A stretch of 64,000 nucleotides of DNA, taken from Prinia subflava. Lineage: Eukaryota > Chordata > Aves > Passeriformes > Cisticolidae. The translations under genes and the position numbers were made by a program. Shown here in pieces: positions 36,470 through 47,790 of this stretch. The notes beneath the pieces were generated by a model. It ran no database searches and had not been told where the DNA came from. It saw nothing but the letters and a program-made list of their open reading frames with translations. Each line of letters opens with the position of its first letter. Position 1 is the stretch's first letter. The stretch is from contig NC_086254.1 of NCBI RefSeq assembly GCF_021018805.1, forward strand, positions 2,219,001-2,283,000, read 5' to 3'.

Positions 36470-36700
36470 GTGCATAAATGCCTGTATGTACAAGCAGATG
36501 TGTATTCAGTAGGCAGATCTTTGGAAATTCACCACATAACATTCTGTCTACAAGTCAAAAGCCATCTCCAATTGCTAAAACTTAAATCAAAACACAAGTT
36601 GCTACAATTCATAAGGAGCTTAATATTTATTACCATGTATTGCAAGCGTGCAGCTATGTAGAAAGACTCCCTTACTGTCTCCAGTGATTATTCAAGGGAC
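36470..36700. promoter_or_regulatory. Candidate conserved non-coding element
   Basis: AT-rich unique sequence following the MIR-like copy, with gcttaatatttattacc near 36617 and a retained CpG in gcaagcgtgcagc near 36646. Called on texture only. Confidence 0.25.
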
Positions 36701-37140
36701 TGGGAAAAGAAAGAATAGCCTTTGATAGTAACAGAAAAAAGCAAGTGTGGAGAAAGCAATGTATTAAATCCTTTTCACAGCCAAGAGGCCAATGAAAATG
36801 CTATATATTTATAAAGGAAATGAAAACCTGTCAGGGACAAAATGAACTGAATAACAGAGCTTGGGCTGAATAAAGATAAGCAAAAACTCAAGAACAAAAA
36901 CCACCACCAGGGTAGAAAATGCAGCATGCTCTGCATCCTCAGGAAAGGGGGCTCTGAATGGATGTACAGCCCATTTGGGTACGAGTCAGAGAGGAGTCCC
37001 CAGCTACTCCCTTCTGATAATCTGCAGGCAAAGTGAGGGCAGCAGATGCTGTTCACAGGATGGGTAATACTGAAACATCTCCTGTGCCTTCCCTGAGTGG
37101 GGTACAGGGGAACAAGCACCCTGCAGCTCCCTGGGGTGAT
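36701..37140. other. Non-coding stretch before the minisatellite
   Basis: AT-rich to 36900, then mixed. No gene was recognised. The frame that leads into the minisatellite has no ATG start at its upstream end (it opens at a GTG). Confidence 0.5.
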
Positions 37141-37611
37141 GGGGGGCTCAGGACATGTCCCAGTGTCTGCAGAGCAGCACTGGGGGCTCAGGATGTGCCC
37201 CAGTGTCTGCAGAGCAGCAGTGGGGACATGTCCCAGTGTCTGCAGAGCAGCAGTGGGGACATGTCCCAGTGTCTGCAGAGCAGCACTGGGGGCTCAGGAT
37301 GTGCCCCAGTGTCTGCAGAGCAGCAGTGGGGACATGTCCCAGTGTCTGCAGAGCAGCAGTGGGGACATGTCCCAGTGTCTGCAGAGCAGCAGTGGGGGCT
37401 CAGGATGTGCCCCAGTGTCTGCAGAGCAGCAGTGGGGACATGTCCCAGTGTCTGCAGAGCAGCAGTGGGGACATGTCCCAGTGTCTGCAGAGCAGCAGTG
37501 GGGCTCAGGACATGCCCCAGTGTCTGCAGAGCAGCACTGGGGGCTCAGGACATGCCCCAGTGTCTGCAGAGCAGCAGTGGGGACATGTCCCAGTGTCTGC
37601 AGAGCAGCAGT
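37141..37611 (+). repeat. Minisatellite with higher-order periodicity, 13 copies
   Basis: The core cagtgtctgcagagcagca begins at 37161, 37201, 37234, 37267, 37307, 37340, 37373, 37413, 37446, 37479, 37518, 37558 and 37591. The spacings are 40-33-33 repeated three times, then 39-40-33. Thus the first nine units form three copies of a 106-bp higher-order repeat. The longer spacings carry an extra ggctcag-type 7-base block. Copies are nearly identical, which points to recent homogenisation. All three plus frames and one minus frame stay open across much of the array, giving 11-residue repeats such as MSQCLQSSSGD. Because each 106-bp block shifts the frame by one, this is better explained by lack of stop triplets in the unit than by coding. 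Confidence 0.97.
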
Positions 37612-37869
37612 TTGAGGCACCAACGCCTGGTCTACCAAGGTTTGAGTGAGCTCTGGTTTCACATCCTGGGTTTGTCCCCGTGCCTCTGCTGAGCCCACCA
37701 GGGCGTTCACGGCTACCTTTGGGCAGGGGCAGACATCAGCTCCCAGCCCACGAGAGAAGATGAAGCCTTCAGGACACAGAGACAGAAAACCTCCAAAAAT
37801 GCCCCCACAGGCCAAAGATCTGGCCTGTGTGGGCTGGTCTGAATTCTAATTCCACTGCTGGAAGAGCTG
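37612..37869. other. Non-coding flank of the minisatellite
   Basis: GC-moderate unique sequence without recognised features. Confidence 0.5.
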
Positions 37870-38250
37870 CCCCATCATGTCACTGAATTCTCAGTGTTAA
37901 AAGACTACTTGAAAAATCACTAGGAAATATAACAATTCATGAAAACTCACAAGAAAATACAACAATTATAAACCCTATCTTGATAGAAACAAGGCTTTTT
38001 AGTGTGCAGATGACTTGGATTCAGTTCCTGATATTAAATAATTTAGCTTTATGTATCTAATTGCAGGAAGTTTGTGTGATTTCGAAAATAAACAACATAA
38101 GTATTTCATAATTCAGATACTTAATTACTATTACCATATTGATTGCAGGAAATAGGATTAACCACACATTATATATTGTCAGAGGATAATGTCAACAATC
38201 TTGAAGTGAAGGCTACCAATGAATTAGCTAGGTCTACTACATTAAAAGCA
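37870..38250. promoter_or_regulatory. Candidate conserved non-coding element
   Basis: AT-rich and unique, with TTAATTAC at 38121-38128 and many ATTA cores. A loose internal duplication joins aaaatcactaggaaatataacaatt with aaaactcacaagaaaatacaacaatt, two 26-mers about 30 bases apart near 37914-37968 that share most positions. Called on texture only. Confidence 0.3.
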
Positions 38251-41200
38251 AAGCACAAACCATGGCCACCAGGAAGGAGAATTCCCAGTAAACTGGCATG
38301 TTCATCATTCCACATGGACTTCCCAGTAAATCCAGGAGGGGAGCAGAAACTGAGTAAACATGCAAAGTCAGACTCATGCTCTGCATGAAGAAAGTTGGAA
38401 GGTCTTAATCTCCTGAAGCTTTCCTTTCTTAGAGGATTCATCAGAGCAGTCATTAGATAAATCTCAAAATGAGTCCTACAAAGAACAATAATGCTCCTTC
38501 CCCCTGTTTCCTATAGAGATGTTTGATGAACCAGCAGGAGGGATCTGCTGGAGTGTATTTCCCAAAGGACTCCTGAGGGTGGCACGACCTGTGCAGTTCA
38601 CCTGGCCAGCTCCTCCTCCCTGTGACCCTGCTCTGCTGGGCTCTGCTGCCAGGACACATCAGCCACAAAGGCACAAGTACCTCATTTGTACCAAACTGCC
38701 CCGGGCCCTGCCCCTGCTCCCCCTCCCAGTACCCTCACACAAAGGGGCGTGCCATGGGAAAGCTTCATGGAACACAAACAAGCATTTCCTACCGAATAAA
38801 GCTCTGTAGAGCAGCTGTTTTCAGTCCCTGCACAGCCATACCCACCTGCAGCCAGGGAGCCTGTGCTGTGCTAAACCCCCACACCACAGAGCACAGCCAG
38901 AGCCCACTTCAGTTCCCTCAGCACAGACCTCCTGTCATCTCAGGGGCAGCACCAGAGTTGAAGTTGTGTACTAATGAGAAGTATTGGTCTCAAACCTGAA
39001 AAGATGCTTTTAAAACTCAAAAAACACAAAAATGCCCTGGGTTTGCATCTTCCTCACCACAGACTGCAGTTGCCCCTCCTACAGCAACAGAAGGGAAAGG
39101 GCATTTAACAGAAAAGCAGCAGAGGCCTTTGCCTTGTACAAGAAAAGCAGGTTGAGAATCTCCACAGAGGCACTCAAACATCTCTTGCTGTATCGAACAC
39201 AATGCTCTGATACTCCTGTTATTTGCTTTTCATCATCTCAAGGATTCCCCAAATCCTGGAGCGTGCTGGGAGCTGTTTGACAGATCCTGCACAGGGAGGT
39301 GCCAGAGGGGGAGGGAGGGAGCCTGGCAGCATTTCACTGTCTGCACAGGCAGGGATGGCCACTCTGAGCACTGCAAAGTGCATCTCCAGCCATCACAAAC
39401 ACAGCTTCCAGCCTCGCTTTTCTCCTCACAAGAGGAGCAGAACACAAACCCCCTCAGTTCAGAGCAGAGGCACAAACCTGCTGCAGTCACCCACAGACAG
39501 GGAGTCCCCTCGGGGCAGCTCTGTGAGCTGGGCAACAGCTTTGTGAAGGAAATTTCTCAATGCCTTTTAGCCCTGAGAGCAGAGTAAATCCCTTCAACCC
39601 TAACTAGCATCCAAATTAGCGGCCAAAGGAATGCCAATGGACGTCCCCAGAGAAACTGGCTTTGGCAGAAGGAATTAGCACTTTGATCCTCCTCTCTGGA
39701 CAGGGGAGTAGCACTCCTTTGCACTCACAGCTAACACAGTGCAGGACACAACACATGAGCTGTTCCTTGAGGTGACAGCCCCTGACAATAAGGCCATCTG
39801 CCTCACCCATGGCTAACGCTGCATTTCCAGGGATTTGTCCAGGATCTCCCACCATGGCTTCACACCTGGCTTCAGCCCCTACAGAAATACTGGTGCATTC
39901 AGAGCTCACCCTGACTGAACTCAGCACCTACTACATCTACTTGTTTTTGCTTTGGCTCCTTCCCTGACAAGGTGGGACTACAGGGAAGTGTTTCAAATGC
40001 AAAGAAGCCCTGCCTGGTTCCCAGGGTTGGGTCATTGGTACAGCACTTGGGGCCTGACACGGCTACTGGGCATTTCCCACAGCCTAAAACAGAGAACAGT
40101 GTTCCACAGCAGCCTTACACAAGGATTTAGGAGCTAGGACCCCAGGATTTGCATCCTCATCTCCCCCAGAGACAGGGCAGGGAAGCAGAGCTGGACTCAT
40201 GTAGGGCTGGCAAATGTCCTCGAATCCCCCATGTGCCCCCTGAAATGTCGATTACTGCAACATTTTCACATGCAAATACCTCAGAGCTAGCTTCTCAGAC
40301 TGACTTTCACCAGATTGATCCAGGGCCCACAGGCACTAAACTCAGGCTTTAGCAAGCAAGAGCTGTGGTCTGATTTCCAGCAATGCCTGGTGCCTACAGC
40401 AGCAGGGAACAGCAGACAGCTCCTGGCACTGCCATGGAAAACCCTGCTCATTATCTTTATAATTCTGTATTACATGATTCAGCTACAAAAGATCTCCCAT
40501 CAGATGTGACAGAAAGAGAAACTGCTGTATTTACACAGAGCAGCACACAGCACATGTTTGTGTGTGTGTACACACCCTCCTTATGTTTTTCCAGGGAGCT
40601 ATAGGAATCAAAATCCATCTCTATTCGAGTTAGATAACACTCACAGACTTTCTTGAAAATCTCTCCATTTTTCATTTCCTCAACGTTGCAAGCTCAACCA
40701 AATATGCTAAAACTAAAACACAAATGAACACCAACCACTCTGCCCCAACTCCACCTAATCTACATATAAGGAGCATTTATAAACTCATTACCAACACTAG
40801 GAGGATTTCCTTGCTCTCTCTGAAACCCAGCAAACCGTGGCCAGCTGCTCAAAGCACCACAAATCTTGGTAACTCTAAGCCATATGAAGTTTTAATAGCA
40901 ATGCCAGGAGTAGGTAATGAAAGCAAACAGACACAGCCCTCTGCAGCTGCCCTCCCACCAGGAGAAACTCCCATGTTCCGAAGCGATGGCAGACACTCCT
41001 CATGCTCCACGTTGGAAAGATGCTCAATGAGAATCAGAAAGCAAAATACTTTATGGCCCATTCAAAGTCCAAATTATGTTGAACTGGAGGTAGGTGCCTT
41101 TGAACAGAAGTAATTCCAAGAGGATGCAACAGCAGGAGATGTCGTGGCGGTGCACGATGTTTCCAGCTAACTCAGCTGAGGTTTTGGACCTTGCACAGCC

Positions 41201-42829
41201 AGCACTTCACTTGAGTCTGTTTTTCAGCACGCTGTGAGACCATGGAGGCCATCAACATAAAGACTGTTTTTCCCAATGCCAGTTCATAAAGGAGCACCAG
41301 TAAAATACACAGGGTACCACCAAGAACCAGAGGAGCTCTCCCACATCGGGCAGGGAGCCTCTTTCCCCACAGAAATCCCACAGACTGGGGGCCTGACACC
41401 ATGCTTCCCACACTGGCAACATCAGCCACCTCAAAAACAGGTCCCTAAGGAGTTAAATTTAGATAGGAACTCTCAGTCCCACTTACATGACACTTTTGTG
41501 ATGACTCAAACAGGGCTGTGAGTTTAGATGACGACTTGGCTGGTTTTTGAAAGGAGGACACCAGGCTGCAGCCCAGCTCTGCAGTCATTTCAGCCAGCAC
41601 ACACCTCTGCTTGCAATATCACATGTCAAAATACTTCCAGCAAAACAGGTGAACGATAAGGACGTGATTACATCCACACCCTGAAGCCACAGAACCTCAT
41701 CAGGCAGCAGGAGGAGGAGGTCAGGCCTGGGCAGAGCGAGCTGCAGATCTCCCCAGCACATCCCAACCCAACCCAGCAAGACACGGCTCCTTCACCCCTT
41801 GCCCCACTTCTCTGCTAATGTAACACCCCAGAAAGGCATGGCAAAATGTAAACATGGAAGTTGAGATTTCCTGATAAGACAAGGAAAAGCACAGTTTGTG
41901 ACATCTCTCATTTCCAAGAATCCCACAGCAGGTTTCCTTGTCGGAGGTGACCTGACCCCCATCAGGCTCTGGCACAGGTAATCAGCTTTTCTTCTGCCTA
42001 GACCAAGCAACTCCAGCTGTTCCATCCCCACTGGAGTCTGGCACTTTGGAGATTTAACAGCTTCTAGCTTTGCAGAAGAGCCACTGTGAGGTGAGCACCG
42101 AGATGTGAGCATGACACAGCTTTAGGAGGTGCCCACAGCAACTGGCCCCAAACCTTCATTTCGCTTGTGGGATTTGATGCCTATTTTGCAGCAAAATCCC
42201 AGTCAGCCTTTAAGAAAAACTGGATGATTAAATGAAAAAGCAAGATGATTATCAGTCTACAGCAACCAGGCAGCATCCCTGATTGGAAAAGAGGGAAGAG
42301 AGGCTACGGGACACCTTGATAAAAGGGTGACTACCACAGTAAATGTGTCCACGCCTTTGGTACCTCCTGGCTGCAGCTGCTGCACAGCCACTACTCCCCC
42401 ACTCTGTCTGTCACTGTGTCTGTCATCTCTTCCCTCTGTCCATCACCTCTTCGCTGTGTCCATGCCTGGTACAGGGGCAGCTCAGAGTGTGGCAGAGCTG
42501 GCCTTGTAGGGCCCATGTGCTTCTCTGGCACAGCCACGGCAGGAGAGGCACCCCCGGGACAAAGCCACCACTGCTGCCTCTGCGCTGCACTGCCACCCTC
42601 CTGGGGGACAGCCCACAGCACTGGCCCTCAGTGGCAGCAGAGAACCAAGAGTGTTCTGTGCTGCACAATGGAGGGAGGTGTGGAACCTTCTGGAACGTGC
42701 TGCCCAGTTTGGAGCCTCTCACCCAAATGGGGTCACCTGGGGCCACCCCCCCACAAGGCCACTTGCCTCAAGTTCACTGGGAGCTACTCAGAGAACCACA
42801 GCACACTCTCCACGGTTAATGTAAAATAT
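38251..42829. other. Non-coding stretch
   Basis: About 4.6 kb without a recognisable gene or repeat family. Open frames on both strands stay below 160 codons and carry no domain. Short gt-rich sequence (tgtttgtgtgtgtgtacac) lies near 40555-40573. C-rich text near 42360-42480 gives overlapping frames in several phases. Confidence 0.5.
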
Positions 42830-43210
42830 TAATGTCTCATTTGTTCAACAATTTTGTGGAAATTAAAACTTTTAGGTTAATCATATACTGAACAATTTTA
42901 ATTAAAGCAGTTATAAAACAATTAATCCACGAGAGCAGGCTTGGATCCTTGCCAGCCTTATTGGTTTAATACATGTAGGCAAAGCTTATTTCTCCCCGTG
43001 TTTGACTTAATGAATGCTAATAAGTGACACAAAATATGCATGCGGCGCTCCTAATATAGTTAGTCCATCTGGTTTCACTTGCATTTTGTATTTGTCATTT
43101 TGCTTTGATAGAGGAATTGAAAATGAATTCTCTGTGCTAGAAATTAGAAGAACTTTGTACCCTGCTTAATTTAAAATAATTTTTGCAAACCTTTGGGGGA
43201 AAAAGAGACA
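42830..43210. promoter_or_regulatory. Candidate conserved non-coding element, strong texture
   Basis: AT-rich block starting sharply after GC-rich sequence. ACAATTAATCC (about 42918-42928) joins a SOX-type ACAAT to an OTX/bicoid-type TAATCC, and another ACAATTTTAATTAAAG lies near 42893-42908. A CpG cluster atgcatgcggcgctcc is embedded near 43037-43052. No repeat family explains it. Confidence 0.38.
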
Positions 43211-45190
43211 GCAATTGAGTACAGCACATTAGCCAGCTATCTTTTAGGTTGTTCCAAGGTTAGAAAAGAGCACAAGACAGAAATATAAGACTGTGCCACA
43301 GCACGAAGGAACAAACAACATGCACTCAGCTCTTTTTTCCACCAGTATTTCAAAAGATGTTTTTTTGCTTGAATACATGGTAATATAAAGGCAGGGGATA
43401 AAATATGATTTTAAGCATCTGAGACAAATCCTCTACTATTCCAATTTGTTCTGCATTACAACTTGTTTGATCCATTTGGGGATGTACTTGTTTGCCAAAG
43501 CAAGCAGAGCTCAACCTCATTGTTGAATATTTAATCTGTGCCAAAATTTTTTACCTTTTAGCAGTTATGTTTTGAGTTACACAGTCATGTTGCTTCCAGT
43601 AACGCTCCAGACCCTCACTGCTGGATGCAACCACTCAGCCTTGCCATGTGAGAGCCATGGGCAAAGGCCCTGCAGGGCTGAACTCCTCTGCCCGCAGGTC
43701 TAATCACCCTGGGAAGAGCCTGATCTCCCCCAGGGCCATGCAAAAAAATGAAAAATGGGTTCTTCTTTGCCTAAAATCCAGATACTACAACTCATGTCAC
43801 TCTGAGATTGTACATGATGTGTGAGCTCTATGGGAAGTGGCCTCTGTGGAGATTCTAGTACCCAGCACACCACCAGCACTCCTCTGCTGTCCCTTCAGAG
43901 GGCCCCAATTGCCCCTCAGTCAATGAGGGTCCTGTCATTAATAGCACTGGGGTCTGCACCAGCTCTGGAGCTCCAGACACATCCCCTTAAAACCAGAGTG
44001 ACACGGCAGCAGGCACAGCCACCCCGGCTTAAACTGTGAGCAGTTTCCTTCTTCCCTGCCTCAGGTCGCTTCCTATTTCTGCTGCTGAGATGTCCCAAAT
44101 GTGACAACAGGGAGCCTGCTAGAGCTTAAAAACGAGCTCTGTTCCCAGGGTACCAGCGTGCCAAATTCAGTCACATCAGGACAAGCAGGAGGAAGGGAAT
44201 CATGTGTGTGCATGTCCTGAAAAGTGCCTGAAAGACAGGAGGGCAGAAGAGGAGAGCACCACCCACCACAACCCTCGTGGTACCCTCAAGGTGAGGAAGG
44301 GGAAAGCTTCCTTTCTCCCAGTGCTTCAGAACTGCAAAAGTGACAATAAATCTGTGCTGGCGTTATCGGCTTAACCAAATAATTGGTTTATGGGCCACCC
44401 TTGGGCTCACCTTGATCTACAGTTTCTGAGTCACACTGCTCCCCACTCATGTCTCCTGGTGCTTCCCCCAGGAAAGGTGCTCTGACCACTGCAGGAAGGA
44501 ATTGTGGGCACAGCCTGTGCTCCACACTCATCCCACACCTGCCCTGCCCTGCCCTGCCCTGTCCAGCAGCATTTAGTCATGGATGACCTGAAGGCAAGAA
44601 AGACCCGGGACACCTCCAGGGTAGAAGATGGGGAGCCTCAGTTCACGTTAAATTTCCAGCCTCTCATTAAAAACACCAGCTCAGCAAGGCAGCACAAGAG
44701 GAAGATGGAGTGTAGGCAGTACAAGGAAAAGACAAGGAGGAGGTGAAACAAATGGGAACAGCTTCAGGTACATGAATAATTGCCTTACAATGAACTTCCT
44801 CACTGTTACTGAGCAAAATTTGGAAGCTGGTGTGTGAAATGCAGCCCTCTGAGAGCCTGTGGTACTGGGGGAGGGCAGCACGGAGCATCCCCTTGACAGG
44901 GGCTGAGGGCCCATGAATTTGTCAGCCTGGTTAACCCCTCCTGCAGCACGACAGGAGGGGCTGAGCCTCGCTGTGTCCACAGCCCACTGCAGATCCCCGT
45001 GCCTGGGAGCTCTCTGCACAGTTTGCCAGCTCAGATCTGAGTCACAGTTTATCCCGCAGCAGTCTCTTCAAGGATGATATTGCACTTTTCTGCCAGAAAG
45101 GTCCCAAAATAGCTCACAAATCACACACAGGCTGCTGGAGCCCACGGTGCAGCAGCTCCTGGTGCAGCAGGCAGAGGAGCTGGGGCTCCT
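43211..45190. other. Non-coding stretch
   Basis: AT-rich to 43600, then GC-moderate. Contains a short CCCTG pentanucleotide run at 44539-44562. No gene was recognised. Confidence 0.5.
44539..44562 (+). repeat. Short (CCCTG)n run, about 4-5 units
   Basis: Consecutive ccctg units in an otherwise unremarkable C-rich stretch. Confidence 0.85.
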
Positions 45191-45352
45191 GCTGAGGTGC
45201 TGTCCCAACAGGTACCACAGAACCCTGAGGTGATGTCCCAGCAGGTACCACAGAACCCTGAGGTGATGCCCCAGCACGTACCACAGAACCCTGAGGTGAT
45301 GCCCCAGCAGGTACCACAGAACCCTGAGGTGATGTCCCAGCAGGTACCAAGA
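45191..45352 (+). repeat. 33-bp minisatellite, about 4.9 copies
   Basis: The word ca(g/c)gtaccacagaaccctg starts at 45209, 45242, 45275, 45308 and, changed, at 45341, an exact 33-base period, with a degraded half unit from about 45191. Units differ at only one or two sites (gatgtccc or gatgcccc; caggta or cacgta). Since 33 is divisible by three, the frame persists and an 11-residue repeat QQVPQNPEVMS is read on the plus strand, while the minus strand is open in more than one frame. The plus frame has no upstream ATG (it opens at GTG). It is most likely a non-coding VNTR. Confidence 0.96.
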
Positions 45353-45779
45353 ACCCCAGGAGGTGAAGCTGGCACCTCCTGTGCACATCCTGCCCCCAGC
45401 ACCACGGGGCTGATGTTCCTGGTGGTGACACGAGATTGATGGACTCATTCTGTGCAGAGCCTGAGCAGAAAGGGAGACCCAGCACCAAAATGAAATTAAA
45501 ATAGAGTGCCTGGGTCACCTCTGCATCCCTAGAACCGAGAGCTCGCCAACAAGCTCTTTGTAAGTGCTAAATACCTTCTCTGTGTGTCACTTAGAAAAAA
45601 AGAGATGTGAACTCAGCAGAGCAGCTTTGCCTTTTTTTTTTTTTTTTTTTTTTTTTAGTGTTTAAACATCCTACAAACACTGTTTAGGGAAGTCAGCAGG
45701 AGGTCAAATAGAAGCCTTGTGTCTCAGTGGATAACAATCCTTCTGTGAAATCATTCCAGCACGAATCAAGTCACTCTTA
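45353..45779. other. Non-coding stretch with long poly-T
   Basis: Unique sequence around the poly-T tract at 45632-45656. Nothing else was recognised. Confidence 0.5.
45632..45656 (+). repeat. Poly-T tract (25 bases)
   Basis: The longest homopolymer in the window, 25 T in a row. On the minus strand it would read as a poly-A tail, but the sequence to its right (which would precede such a tail) is AT-rich and matches no SINE, LINE or gene that I recognise. Confidence 0.95.
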
Positions 45780-46140
45780 CATCTCCCTCTCCACCTTTTT
45801 TTTCTTTTATTTTAAAGGCATTTTAGCAAAGCTCACTTTGAAGTTTAAACCTTCTGCAACAACACCGCTTGCCAACAAGATAAAATATTTAGTACTGCTA
45901 TATACTAAAATCATATCTCTAACAATACCTTCCACGCCTGACATAGCACAAAAGTTAATTCAGCCAACAAAGCAATGCTTGCATTTTGTGTCTCGAGAAG
46001 CAGCAATTTATCTTTTTTGTATATATAAATTACATACACTATTGTGCCATTTAAACCTAAAGCCTCCCGTTGTTAAACAGAGAATAGAAAGATCTCTAAA
46101 TACAGACAAAAAGATCAGAGTTCTAGAAAGAGCTGTGACA
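45780..46140. promoter_or_regulatory. Candidate conserved non-coding element overlapping an ATG-less open frame
   Basis: AT-rich unique block, unusually without plus-strand stops in one frame from 45727 to 46152 (141 codons). That frame opens at a GTG and contains no ATG at all, so it cannot be a stand-alone eukaryotic gene. A pyrimidine-rich tract ending in attttaaag near 45818 resembles a splice acceptor. It could be an exon fragment, but the residues match no family I know, and an enhancer-type element is equally possible. Confidence 0.3.
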
Positions 46141-47439
46141 AATGCAGGATAATGTTACTAAGGCAAAATAAATGTGAAAACCATCATGCTCCCCAGCAAA
46201 TCCTCCCTGCTCGAGCTGACACGAGTCCTTCATCTCCAGTTGGTTGGGGCTATTTCCCTCTCTTGGAGGGTCCCTGAGCAGCTGGTGGGAAGCACTCACC
46301 ATCATGGACTGAGGGCTTCAACAGGAAAACAAAACAACTGCAGTGAGCAGTGCCTGGAGGTGACAACAGCCTGTGTCACACCTCCTGTACCCACTGCTCT
46401 CATCAGGCAGGAGAGGCTCCCCCTCTGCAGAGAGATGTGTTCCCAGCAAGGGCAGCAATGCTGTAAGGGTTAGGGAGGAGAAGGGACACCCATCTGACCT
46501 TCTGGGTTCGTTGTTCAAGAAAACAATGGAAATGTTGCAATGTCTGCAAGGCTTCCTTGGCAAGGTTGTCTCTCAGTTTTTTTCTCCACTAGTGGTCTTG
46601 CCTTCTTTAGTCACCTCTTAAAAACAAACCTAAAGAACCAATAACTACCTTCCCCCAACAAAAATCTCACCATCTGTTCCCATTTCTGCCCTTGCTTTCA
46701 TAAGCTGCTCTTTACCATGCAAAGAGGCATCACCTCAGTGCCTCACGTATCACATCCCCTCTCCCAGCATAATTCTCAATACATTTTACTCTCCCACATA
46801 AAATTAGCAGAAACAGTCCCAAAACGTCTGTCTTTTCTCATCTCTTTTCTGTACCTAGATCTGACAAACTTCTCTCCCAGCAATTCAATTCCTCTCTCAC
46901 ACATGCTCAGCACACATGCACTCAGCAATGCCATCTCCACAGAACCAGCTCAGGGCTCCCAAACTCAACAAAAGGCAAACTAATTTAAAACAAAAAACAT
47001 ACATGCCTTTTCTATCCCTTTTGCCTCCACAGGATGCAAACCACGACAGTGCCAGTGTGGATCAGCCCCCAGCCCATCTCTGGAGGTCTGTCCTACCCCA
47101 GACATGCTCCCTCACTGCCCCGTGGTGCCAGCTGGGGTCGGATTTGCCTCCCCATCCTTGTTCTCCCCCACCTGGCCCTGCCTCACATTCAAATACTGTC
47201 TTCAACCTCCCTGTCCATCTCTCAAAGCCTTCCAGCCAGGAGCTTTAATCATGTTTCACATGCTCCCCTGCTCGCTGGTGTCTCTGCCATTGCTGCAAAC
47301 CCTTCCCAGCAGCCCCACACCAGACTGGAGGAGGCCCCACTGGAAGCACGGGGCGGAAAACATCACAGCTGGGGGCTTTTTACAACGTGAGCCAAACAAA
47401 ACCCAGGCACTGCCAAATAACTGTTACCTGCAGCTTAAA
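46141..47439. other. Non-coding stretch
   Basis: C-rich parts near 47040-47240 give overlapping open frames up to 118 codons, none with a domain. No repeat family was recognised. Confidence 0.5.
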
Positions 47440-47790
47440 TAACTGCTTTTTGTAGGTTTATTATTTTTTTAAACAATAGCTTGTGTGTACACATCCATAG
47501 ATGTGCTTTTTTTAAAGTACAGACAGGATTCTCATGTCAGGGATTTCATTTTGCTTTGCTTTGAAATTAAGAGCATAACTCACCAAGTGCAAACTTCTGC
47601 TAGGAACAAGCATTTCTAAAAATTCATCCTCTGCTTTCCCATTTAAAATTACACCCCGGCAGGAGCCTCGATCTTCATCTCACTTACACGTGATGTAATT
47701 CCAAGGCAGAAGCAGAAATACTACTAATTTATTTCAGAATAAGTGTTGCATTTGTATTCATGACATTAAGATCAATGGCACAGAATCAAG
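47440..47790. promoter_or_regulatory. Candidate conserved non-coding element
   Basis: AT-rich unique block with retained CpGs (ccccggc, ctcgatc, cacgtgatg) and the words tttgctttgctttg and tactaatttattt. Called on texture only. Confidence 0.3.

Noticed and set aside
37033..37692. Longest open frame in the window (219 codons, plus)
   Set aside because: It is made almost wholly of the minisatellite, opens at a GTG and not an ATG, and equally long frames exist in the other phases.
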